Both the position numbers and the translations under genes were made by a program. This document shows, in pieces, positions 1-4,898 of a stretch of DNA of 7,303 bases (positions are counted from its first letter, which is position 1; every line of letters starts with the position of its first letter). Source of the stretch: Methylococcaceae bacterium (GTDB taxonomy: Bacteria; Pseudomonadota; Gammaproteobacteria; Methylococcales; Methylomonadaceae); the NCBI GenBank assembly GCA_030618325.1, contig JAUXDP010000157.1, positions 1 to 7,303 on the forward strand, written 5' to 3'. The notes beneath the pieces are model-generated. The model was not told the origin of the DNA. It worked only from the letters and a program-made list of their open reading frames with translations, and ran no database searches.

Positions 1-93
1 TGCGATGCCTTGATGTATTGGATACCAATCCACAACACTTCTCTGAATGTTCAGATGATGTGGATATTTATTGGTTTTTGAAGTCCTATACAT
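1..93 (-). CDS. Unrecognised protein, N-terminal fragment (cut by window edge)
   Basis: Reading leftwards from the ATG at 93-91, 31 codons stay open to the window edge. The product begins MYRTSKTNKYPHH and later contains DWYPIHQ. The start has a strong Shine-Dalgarno sequence, AAGGAGGG on the minus strand (98-105), about 5 bases upstream, and a promoter-like region lies just behind it. No signal peptide is visible, and the visible part is basic and polar. I do not recognise the family from so little sequence. The call rests on the ribosome binding site, the open frame and the upstream regulatory region. A chance frame remains possible because only 31 codons can be read. Confidence 0.5.
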   Translation of the reverse strand, partial: MYRTSKTNKYPHHLNIQRSVVDWYPIHQGIA

Positions 94-122
94 ACGACCC
101 TCCTTAAGTTTTCTTTTAGATC

Positions 123-152
123 ATCATATACAATAGTTAGGCAAGGCATAGG
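123..152 (-). promoter_or_regulatory. Putative promoter of the left-edge gene (copy 1)
   Basis: On the minus strand a TATGAT -10 box (123-128) is preceded by CCTATG (147-152) with an 18-bp gap. CCTATG is a poor -35 box for a housekeeping sigma factor, but it recurs at the equivalent place in copy 2 (2486-2514). A weak -35 together with an upstream operator suggests an activator-dependent promoter. Transcription would start near 116 and give a leader of roughly 20 to 25 bases before the ATG at 93. Confidence 0.45.
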
Positions 153-160
153 GGGGTTTT

Positions 161-193
161 AGTAGGTAAAAAGGAGGTATTTTTCTACCTACT
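161..193. promoter_or_regulatory. Triple half-site operator, copy 1
   Basis: Three related octamers lie close together: AGTAGGTA (161-168), AGGAGGTA (172-179) and TACCTACT (186-193). Read as TACCYMCT, two are on the minus strand and one on the plus strand. Their starts are 11 and 14 bp apart, exactly as in copy 2 at 2523-2555. The outer pair also forms an 8-bp inverted repeat. The block ends 32 bp upstream of the -10 box of the minus-strand promoter, a usual place for an activator site. The half-site resembles the TACYYMT heptamer known for NarL-type regulators, but the protein that binds is unknown. Confidence 0.5.
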
Positions 194-194
194 G

Positions 195-226
195 TTAATC
201 AAAACTTAAGAATTTATCTTGATTAA
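195..226. repeat. AT-rich inverted repeat TTAATCAA / TTGATTAA
   Basis: Perfect 8-bp arms at 195-202 and 219-226 are separated by 16 bp, directly behind the triple operator. A T-run follows on the plus strand (231-237), but the stem has too few G-C pairs for a convincing terminator. It could be a further protein-binding site. It is not conserved behind operator copy 2. Confidence 0.3.
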
Positions 227-250
227 TGGTTTTTTTGGGGTATATATAAA

Positions 251-280
251 CAGGCGGAAATTGATGGGATAGTTCAAATG
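251..280. repeat. Conserved upstream box of the duplicated promoter, copy 1
   Basis: This 30-base stretch around GGGATAGTT (265-273) matches 2635-2663 over almost its whole length, with one gap and a few substitutions. In both places it lies 70 to 95 bp beyond the operator, on the side away from the promoter. The duplicated unit is therefore larger than the operator alone. No function can be read from it. Confidence 0.45.
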
Positions 281-327
281 GGCTAAAAATGTAGATGTTG
301 AAGTCTGGAAAACGTGGAAATGTGAGT

Positions 328-474
328 ACCACCATCCCTTTATTGACTTAAGAAAAAACGCCTTCTCCAGCGGGAGAAGGTTGGGATGAGGGGGAATAAA
401 TGCTCGATTTTATTCTCCTCACCCAACCCTCTCCAGCAAGAGAGGGCTAAACACAACAGCATTGACCACCATCC
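328..474. mobile_element. Small palindromic element A (MITE/REP-like) with 10-bp flanking repeats
   Basis: The direct repeat ACCACCATCC at 328-337 and 465-474 flanks a 127-bp non-coding element (338-464). Inside are two hairpin modules in opposite orientation. One is CCTTCTCC/GGAGAAGG (361-380) followed by TTGGGATGAGG; the other is its inverted relative CCCTCTC/GAGAGGG (427-446) preceded by CTCACCCAA. The right end, read inwards on the minus strand, starts CAATGC and aligns with the left end of element C (2691 onwards), so the boundary is supported independently of the flanking repeats. The left end is degenerate (CTTTATTGACTTAAG). It has no coding capacity and would need a transposase in trans. 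Confidence 0.6.
353..380 (-). terminator. Intrinsic terminator within element A, downstream of the repeat-protein gene
   Basis: On the minus strand a perfect 8-bp stem, CCTTCTCC/GGAGAAGG with a CGCT loop, is followed by CG and six T residues. It lies about 130 bp past the stop codon at 514 and in the same orientation, so it probably ends transcription of that gene before the left-edge promoter. The gene would thus use a terminator supplied by a mobile element. Confidence 0.55.
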
Positions 475-513
475 TTGGCAGTACTCGCATTATAGGTTTA
501 ACTATGAATAAAA

Positions 514-1998
514 CTAATTAAGCACAGTTTTGCTTGCTGGAGCACAAAGTTCCAATTCACGCTTCAGAACCAAATCTTCATCACGGAATTGATTATTACT
601 TAGAACCTCGGTTCTTTTATTCAGACGCTCACCTAATCCCGCTTTAACTGAGTAACACATCAGATGATCGCGTTGAGGAACATCTGGATCAGCATCTGGA
701 TCCACAATAATTCCTTCACCATTTTTACTGACTGGAGTACACATCCGAGTGGGCCTGACTAATACTAAATCTTTTCCAACTGGATCGATCTCCGAAATAG
801 GAAGACTAAAATCAACACCCGGGTCAGTAAATTGATCAGCGACATTAACTGTTTGTTGTGCAAAGTCACTTACAGTACGTACTCTGTAGCACTTATAGTG
901 GTTAATTACATTGTTTGGGTCTGCAGGAACAGTTGTTCCATCCAAACTCTTACCGCTGGGTACCATTAAACGGTCTGGTCTAACAGTTTGAACTGTTAAC
1001 ACGCCGAATTGATCCTCCATAACCACAGTTCTACGGACATGTCTTGGCTCTCTATGTGCTTTTTTAATTTTGTAACTTAACAAATGGGCCTCTGGATTAT
1101 CCATACCCTCCTCAGGATCAGTTATCAGATCTGGTTTGATTGCCGGATTACAGAACATTTTAGGTTTCAACACCTTAAAGTTTACATCATCAAACTGATC
1201 TACCAACACAGCCTCTTCTCTCAGGAAGTGGCCGAAGGATTTGTAGCAGAGAAAATGATGGTCACCATTTGGTATAATCCCATCAACCTCAACGTCATCG
1301 ATGGTTAACTGCAGATTAATCACACCGATTATTTCTACTTTCACACTTACCACGCCATCTAAGATATCTCTTGATGTCTGATCGGACGGCAGTGGGATCT
1401 CAACAGGTGTCCGGTTGTCCGGTTCAGTGATTCTGTCGCTGTTGTTTGTGTTCGGTAAGCCAGCGGGAAAATTTGGATCATCATTCGAAGTTACGACAAC
1501 ACTAGATACCCCCCCATCAGAAAAGGTAATTTTTACAACCCCACCGTCTTGGTCAGCGGCGTAATCGAAATGGATGCTCTTGGCTTCGGATAAGTCTATC
1601 GCTGGACCGCTATATGTAAAGTCCGTAGTACCCTTGGCACCCCCGGGGCCTGCGTCATGATGGCCCGCTTGGCAGTTATCACAGACCACAGCTTCCAGCT
1701 CGTCACCCGCATCGAGTTCAGCCGAAAGCGTTCGTTCCCAGCCCTCCCCAATTCCTGGAGTACCGGGCGCAAACTGCATGGCAATATTGTCACCACTTAA
1801 GGGTGCGGGACAAATTTCACTATTACCATCCACTGTGGTATCAGTACAACTTAGTTCGGGTGGGTCGGGTGGGGGTTGGAGGGTGTTAAAATCGTCGATG
1901 ATAAACAGTTTTGCCTGCACACCCGTTGCAAACCCTAACCCCAGAGCCATTAAAGCTCCTACAGCCAGCAGTTTGTGTTTAAAAAAAATCGTTTTCAT
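514..1998 (-). CDS. Secreted protein with beta-rich N-terminal module and four C-terminal repeats
   Basis: The product has 494 residues. It opens with a classical signal peptide (charged MKTIFFKHK, hydrophobic core, cleavage after VQA near residue 29). Residues 30-240 start with IDDFNT, include a Pro-rich stretch (42-47) and a CDNC motif (106-109), and look like an all-beta module. Residues 248-490 hold four repeats of about 45-60 residues, each with the pattern H-x-x-C-Y, then [DN]QF, then C-x-P-x-x-K, beginning near 248, 305, 367 and 445. From memory these resemble Pfam DUF7450 repeats. Repeats 1, 3 and 4 each have a cysteine pair (251/283, 370/420, 448/485); repeat 2 has Ser308 and Met345 instead. 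AGGAGA (2005-2010) lies 6 bases before the ATG and fixes the start. No sorting tail or lipobox is seen, so it is probably periplasmic or exported. The function is unknown. Confidence 0.9.
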   Translation of the reverse strand: MKTIFFKHKLLAVGALMALGLGFATGVQAKLFIIDDFNTLQPPPDPPELSCTDTTVDGNSEICPAPLSGDNIAMQFAPGTPGIGEGWERTLSAELDAGDELEAVVCDNCQAGHHDAGPGGAKGTTDFTYSGPAIDLSEAKSIHFDYAADQDGGVVKITFSDGGVSSVVVTSNDDPNFPAGLPNTNNSDRITEPDNRTPVEIPLPSDQTSRDILDGVVSVKVEIIGVINLQLTIDDVEVDGIIPNGDHHFLCYKSFGHFLREEAVLVDQFDDVNFKVLKPKMFCNPAIKPDLITDPEEGMDNPEAHLLSYKIKKAHREPRHVRRTVVMEDQFGVLTVQTVRPDRLMVPSGKSLDGTTVPADPNNVINHYKCYRVRTVSDFAQQTVNVADQFTDPGVDFSLPISEIDPVGKDLVLVRPTRMCTPVSKNGEGIIVDPDADPDVPQRDHLMCYSVKAGLGERLNKRTEVLSNNQFRDEDLVLKRELELCAPASKTVLN

Positions 1999-2004
1999 AT
2001 ATTA

Positions 2005-2010
2005 TCTCCT
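2005..2010 (-). promoter_or_regulatory. Ribosome binding site of the repeat-protein gene
   Basis: AGGAGA on the minus strand lies 6 bases upstream of the ATG at 1998, a standard arrangement that supports this start. Confidence 0.8.
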
Positions 2011-2017
2011 AAGATTT

Positions 2018-2030
2018 TCTTGAATCAAGA
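2018..2030. promoter_or_regulatory. Perfect palindrome TCTTGAATCAAGA, possible operator
   Basis: The arms TCTTGA and TCAAGA surround a single base. The site lies 7 bases upstream of the Shine-Dalgarno sequence of the repeat-protein gene and just downstream of an AT-rich stretch (TATAAATACAAT on the minus strand) that could contain a -10 box. The same half-site recurs at 2079-2105. It could be an operator or a short leader hairpin. Confidence 0.35.
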
Positions 2031-2078
2031 TTGTATTTATATTTCATTTCAAATGATTAACTCCCTGTAAATTAAATG

Positions 2079-2105
2079 TCTTGAACTGGTTTCGTGATTT
2101 CAAGA
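2079..2105. promoter_or_regulatory. Spaced palindrome TCTTGAA-N13-TTCAAGA, possible operator
   Basis: Seven-base arms at 2079-2085 and 2099-2105 use the same half-site as the palindrome at 2018-2030. The centres are about 68 bp apart. Two occurrences upstream of one gene suggest paired sites for a dimeric regulator. No clear -35/-10 pair lies between them. Confidence 0.35.
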
Positions 2106-2178
2106 TATCTGCTCGCCAACCTTAGAGGTCTGCGAATGAACAGTCTGTCCTTATACGGTCCCTTACTTCTGTATTCCC

Positions 2179-2337
2179 AGGTTCTGTATCACTGCCATTA
2201 AGTTAAGAAAATACGTAGGTTGGGCAAAGGAGGAACGACGTGCCCAACACAGATTTGTTGGGCACGTCGTTCCTCCTTTGCCCAACCTACATGATCACAA
2301 AAAAATCCCTTAACTTAATGGCAGTGAGGTTCTGTAT
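2179..2337. mobile_element. MITE element B: 18-bp perfect terminal repeats, 11-bp target duplication
   Basis: The direct repeat AGGTTCTGTAT (2179-2189 and 2327-2337) flanks a 137-bp element (2190-2326). Its ends are perfect 18-bp inverted repeats, CACTGCCATTAAGTTAAG on the left and the complement on the right. Inside, 2215-2249 and 2256-2290 form a perfect 35-bp stem with a 6-base loop. The ...AGTTAAG end and the 11-bp duplication resemble, from memory, the IS4 group, which makes 10-13 bp duplications. There is no transposase, so it is a non-autonomous copy. The exact termini and intact duplication suggest a fairly recent insertion. It lies between the distal promoter (2486-2514) and the repeat-protein gene. 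Confidence 0.8.
2215..2290. repeat. Perfect 35-bp stem-loop at the core of element B
   Basis: The arms begin GTAGGTTGGGC and end GCCCAACA around the loop CAGATT (2250-2255). Palindromes opening GTAGGTTGGG are a common dispersed type in several bacterial groups. In an RNA read through either strand this stem would be very stable, so it may hinder transcription or translation or shield the RNA from exonucleases. Confidence 0.75.
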
Positions 2338-2485
2338 GGCTATAAGCGATACTAGAATCAGAGCGAACGACATTGGTTGCCGTTTATCCAGGCAAAAAGT
2401 GACAACAAATCCTAGGGGATTAATCACCAATCGGTATTGCCTTTAATCTTTTTAGATTTTAAAAAAAATTGACCCTTTTAAGATA

Positions 2486-2514
2486 ATTATATCCAAATCC
2501 ATACCAGACATAGG
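2486..2514 (-). promoter_or_regulatory. Putative promoter, copy 2, pointing toward the repeat-protein gene
   Basis: On the minus strand a perfect TATAAT (2486-2491) is preceded by CCTATG (2509-2514) with a 17-bp gap. The surroundings align with copy 1 at 123-152, including CCCTATG and ATCT-AAAAG downstream. Transcription would start near 2479 and give a leader of about 480 bases before the ATG at 1998, of which 148 bases are element B plus one copy of its target duplication. Whether it still drives that gene is unclear, since another gene may once have stood nearer. Confidence 0.45.
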
Positions 2515-2522
2515 GTGAATTT

Positions 2523-2555
2523 AGTGGGTAATTAGGAGGTATTTTTTTACCTACT
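2523..2555. promoter_or_regulatory. Triple half-site operator, copy 2
   Basis: AGTGGGTA (2523-2530), AGGAGGTA (2534-2541) and TACCTACT (2548-2555) have the same 11-bp and 14-bp start spacing as copy 1. The single change in the first half-site (A to G) still fits TACCYMCT on the other strand. The block ends 31 bp upstream of the TATAAT box, against 32 bp in copy 1. Conserved spacing amid divergent flanks suggests selection for protein binding. Confidence 0.5.
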
Positions 2556-2634
2556 GACAAGATTCACTAGGGTGAATTTTTAATCTGAATAGAGAACTTT
2601 AAAGCTGGGGATGATGATTTATGAGTAATATGAA

Positions 2635-2663
2635 CAGCAGAATTTGAAGGGATAGTTTAGATG
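2635..2663. repeat. Conserved upstream box of the duplicated promoter, copy 2
   Basis: It is the counterpart of 251-280 and shares GGGATAGTT and most surrounding bases. It lies about 80 bp beyond operator copy 2 and 27 bp before element C. Element A lies 57 bp beyond the equivalent box in copy 1, so both promoter copies have a related mobile element on the same side. Confidence 0.45.
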
Positions 2664-2811
2664 AGAACAGGGTTATCTTCGTCATTGGGACAATGCCAGT
2701 AAGTTAAGCCCTCTCTTGATGGAGAGGGTTGGGTGAGGAGAAAATAAATTACATAGCTATATACAAACCACAGGTTAAAAATACAATGTTCTGAAAGATG
2801 CTGTTTTATGG

Positions 2812-2871
2812 GTAGGAGGGGCTTTTAGCCGCGACCGAAGCAAGAACAATCGCGGCTAAAGCCCCTCCTAC
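2812..2871. repeat. REP-like stem-loop at the centre of element C
   Basis: The left arm (2812-2834) starts GTAGGAGGGGC and the right arm (2850-2871) is its complement apart from one bulged T. The loop spans 2835-2849. Palindromes containing CGCGGCTAAAGCC and CTCCTAC are a common dispersed type in gammaproteobacteria. Five T residues follow on the plus strand. Confidence 0.7.
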
Positions 2872-2960
2872 TTTTTGTTGACAAGTAATTTAGCAATCAG
2901 CATCTACCAACCTGTGGCTTGTTAATAGCCATGATAAATTAAGTATATCCCTCATCCCAA

Positions 2961-2991
2961 CCCTCTCCCGCTGGAGAAGGTGTTTTTTTTT
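2961..2991 (+). terminator. Terminator-like hairpin with nine T residues in element C
   Basis: CCCTCTCC/GGAGAAGG, an 8-bp stem with one mismatch and a CGCT loop, is followed on the plus strand by TG and nine T residues. It is the same module as the minus-strand terminator at 353-380, in the opposite orientation. No plus-strand gene lies upstream, so here it could only stop stray transcription running toward 3' of the barrel gene. Confidence 0.4.
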
Positions 2992-3017
2992 CTTAACTTA
3001 TATGACTTATATGTTGA

Positions 3018-4640
3018 TTAAAAATAATATGGAAATTTAAAGGAAATTTGTGTGTCAGGCGCATCGGTAGTGAGACCTGTAGCAACTGAAGCAATCACTG
3101 AAAATTTTGGTGTTATTGCGTAAACCAAACCAAAGTTCATTTGAGCACTGTTAGCTTCACTGGCGAAAGATTCATTCCACTCTCCCCCTTCCACTCTGGT
3201 TCTGGTTGATTGAGAAAAACGTTGTGAATAGGAAATACTCATAGTCAAACTTTCATTTAATGCTATTGCAAAGCCAAGACCAAATTGAAAAGCATTTCCT
3301 ATGTCAATTGAACCCGGCACTCTTTCGTCAACTTTTGAGCTGATATCGTCGAAGTCATGTTCGAAATTATAAGAATAGCTAAAACTGGCAAAAATAACGG
3401 CGGGGTCAAGCGTTTTAACGAAAGATAATCCTGATGTGAGAGACCAGATACCATTTCCACTTGGAATCTGTTCTGGAAACTGTAAGGTATCGTTTTCCCC
3501 TGCTGTTGTTTGCTTAATGCCGAATGGATGTGTTCCAGTGGGGGCACGAACTCTAGTTGACCATACAATATCCGGCCAGTCTTTTGATTCTTGAAATAAC
3601 TGGTAGGAAAAACCAAAGCTAATATCGCTGAGTTCAAAATTCAGATCAACAGTTTTTTCTACTTCCTCACCATCTGTTGCAGTTTCCCTATAAGTTGTAC
3701 TTCGATACAAAAAAGGGACATTGATATCGAGTTGTATGCGGTCGGTAAGGCCATAACGCCCCGTTAGATCAAATAATAAGATATCTGATTCCACTTCGTC
3801 GACTGAAATCGTTCCAAGTGCAATAGCGTCTAAAATTAAAAATCCGCTCAAGGCAACGCGGTTTCGATCCGTTCGGGTATAACTAAACCCAGGTTCTAAG
3901 GTAAAGCCATGTTCAAAAATAGCATGCTCTTCACGCAGAACGGTTCTCATCCCTTTGTCTCTGGGTGGTTTGCGCTTATCTTTTTCTGAAATTGCAGGTT
4001 GTTTAGATTTCGGTATCGGCACTGCTCCAGGCGGGGGTGACATTTGAGTGCCTCTTTGATTGACAGCCAAAAGTCTGCCTTGTTGTTCTACTATTGCCTC
4101 CAGTGCTCTTATTTTTTGTTGCTGGCTGTCAAATTGCTGGGTTAATAACCTCACTTGTTCTTCCAAGTTTAGCTTTACGACTTTAGGTGCGGGGATTGTC
4201 GCGATCGGTGTAGCCGGGAGGGTTTCAGAATCAGCAATTGAAAGCGGAAGCAAGTCTAATATGAGTTTTTGTTCTTCGGGACTATCGCCCTCCCTTATAA
4301 AACTTTTTACTTGTACGGGCTGTTTAAGCTCGAAAACAAATCGTAGATTACCTTCTCCAGGTTTACTGCCTTTAACTTTATCGATAATACTGGCAGCAGG
4401 TATTGATACCGCTAAGGGTTTACCAAAACCTGTTCCAGGGAGATCAACAACAATCCGGTCTGGATTTTCCAGTTTTTTCACCTTTGGAGTCACAGGACCT
4501 TTTAGACGGAATTCGGCCCGGGTATGCTTGTCTTCATGTAAGATCTGCATATCATTCAAGAGAGCATTCTCGGCTCGGCAATCAAAACCAACGAGTAATA
4601 CGAAGATGAAAATAAAATTGAAGACTGTTCGCTTCATCAT
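3018..4640 (-). CDS. AMIN-domain, coiled-coil outer-membrane beta-barrel protein
   Basis: From the ATG at 4640 the product has 540 residues. Residues 1-23 are a signal peptide (MMKRTVFNF, hydrophobic core, cleavage after CRA). Residues 27-133 look like an AMIN domain (PDRIVVDLPG at 60-69, LRFVFEL at 99-105, KLILDLLP at 125-132), a module that in AmiC and PilQ acts at the cell wall. Residues 158-192 form a Gln-rich coiled coil, and 200-228 a Pro/Lys linker. From about 240 to the end, alternating amphipathic strands and the terminal FPYYF indicate an outer-membrane beta-barrel with a BAM-type final Phe; the barrel resembles the family annotated as MetA-pathway phenol degradation or transporter. 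AAGGA (4648-4652) precedes the ATG by 7 bases. An in-frame ATG at 4757 is rejected because it precedes the promoter and would bury the signal peptide. Probable role: a barrel tethered to peptidoglycan; any substrate is unknown. Confidence 0.88.
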   Translation of the reverse strand: MMKRTVFNFIFIFVLLVGFDCRAENALLNDMQILHEDKHTRAEFRLKGPVTPKVKKLENPDRIVVDLPGTGFGKPLAVSIPAASIIDKVKGSKPGEGNLRFVFELKQPVQVKSFIREGDSPEEQKLILDLLPLSIADSETLPATPIATIPAPKVVKLNLEEQVRLLTQQFDSQQQKIRALEAIVEQQGRLLAVNQRGTQMSPPPGAVPIPKSKQPAISEKDKRKPPRDKGMRTVLREEHAIFEHGFTLEPGFSYTRTDRNRVALSGFLILDAIALGTISVDEVESDILLFDLTGRYGLTDRIQLDINVPFLYRSTTYRETATDGEEVEKTVDLNFELSDISFGFSYQLFQESKDWPDIVWSTRVRAPTGTHPFGIKQTTAGENDTLQFPEQIPSGNGIWSLTSGLSFVKTLDPAVIFASFSYSYNFEHDFDDISSKVDERVPGSIDIGNAFQFGLGFAIALNESLTMSISYSQRFSQSTRTRVEGGEWNESFASEANSAQMNFGLVYAITPKFSVIASVATGLTTDAPDTQISFKFPYYF

Positions 4641-4647
4641 AGGAGGT

Positions 4648-4652
4648 TCCTT
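4648..4652 (-). promoter_or_regulatory. Ribosome binding site that decides the barrel gene start
   Basis: AAGGA on the minus strand lies 7 bases upstream of the tandem ATGATG at 4640-4635. It supports the MMKRT start directly in front of the signal peptide over the ATG at 4757, 39 codons upstream. Confidence 0.75.
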
Positions 4653-4721
4653 GGTTTGCCAAAATAGCATTTTCTTTTTTTCCGTAACACACGGCTCTAA
4701 CGGCTTATGCAGGCTTTTTTT

Positions 4722-4750
4722 AATATAACCTAAATCAATGTCCGCAACAA
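4722..4750 (-). promoter_or_regulatory. Putative sigma70-type promoter of the barrel gene
   Basis: On the minus strand TTGTTG (4745-4750) and TATATT (4722-4727) are separated by 17 bp. Transcription would start near 4715 and give a leader of about 75 bases before the ATG at 4640. Confidence 0.5.
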
Positions 4751-4817
4751 CTGACATGTAATTATTGAATATGCTTAAACGCTTATATTATGAGGCTTGC
4801 ACCCGAAGGAAAGCATC

Positions 4818-4868
4818 ATGTTTGGAAAATCACACGCAACTGAAAAGACGATTATCACTGAGTTTTAG
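4818..4868 (+). CDS. Possible 16-residue mini-ORF or gene remnant
   Basis: An ATG at 4818 follows AAGGA (4806-4810) by 7 bases, a good ribosome binding site, and opens a 16-codon frame (MFGKSHATEK...EF) ending at TAG 4866-4868. Element D starts 30 bp later. It could be a short peptide gene, a leader peptide, or the surviving start of a decayed gene. There is no further evidence for expression, and a chance occurrence is quite possible. Confidence 0.2.
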   Translation: MFGKSHATEKTIITEF

Positions 4869-4898
4869 CCAAGAAACACTACTCTCAATGATGGCTTA

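Larger units (their letters stand above)
2691..3009. mobile_element. Element C: about 320-bp nested-palindrome MITE-like element
   Basis: The left end CAATGCCAGTAAGTTAAG (2691-2708) matches the element B terminus at 16 of 18 bases. The right end near 2992-3009 keeps CTTAACTTA but is otherwise degraded. Inside, in mirror order, are the hairpin CCCTCTC/GAGAGGG with GGTTGGGTGAGG (2709-2738), an arm containing CCACAGGTT (2768-2776), a central GC-rich hairpin (2812-2871), the inverted arm AACCTGTGG (2909-2917), and the inverted hairpin CTCATCCCAACCCTCTCC/GGAGAAGG (2951-2980). It reads like element A in reverse with a further palindrome inserted in the middle. There is no coding capacity and no clear target duplication. 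A 9-bp tandem ACTTATATG (2996-3013) marks the right edge. Confidence 0.6.

Noticed and set aside
1084..1308. Short frames opposite or out of phase with the repeat-protein gene (also 1596-1796 and 1778-2023)
   Set aside because: They are within or antisense to a well-supported gene and have no start signals or recognisable motifs.
2240..2446. A 68-codon plus-strand frame
   Set aside because: It begins inside the palindromic core of element B and crosses its right end, so it is a product of the element's sequence.
2797..2904. GATGCTG (2797-2803) and CAGCATC (2898-2904) as a further layer of element C's palindrome
   Set aside because: The two arms are placed asymmetrically relative to the neighbouring layers, so the match may be chance.
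3299..3637. A 112-codon minus-strand frame inside the barrel gene
   Set aside because: It is the same strand in a different phase within a coherent beta-barrel coding region.
4060..4728. A 222-codon plus-strand open frame
   Set aside because: It lies wholly antisense to the AMIN/coiled-coil part of the barrel gene, and its Ser/Cys-rich product looks like an antisense shadow.
4641..4757. An upstream ATG at 4757 would extend the barrel protein by 39 residues
   Set aside because: The extension lies across the best promoter (4722-4750), has no ribosome binding site and would place the signal peptide internally; ATG 4640 has AAGGA at the right distance.
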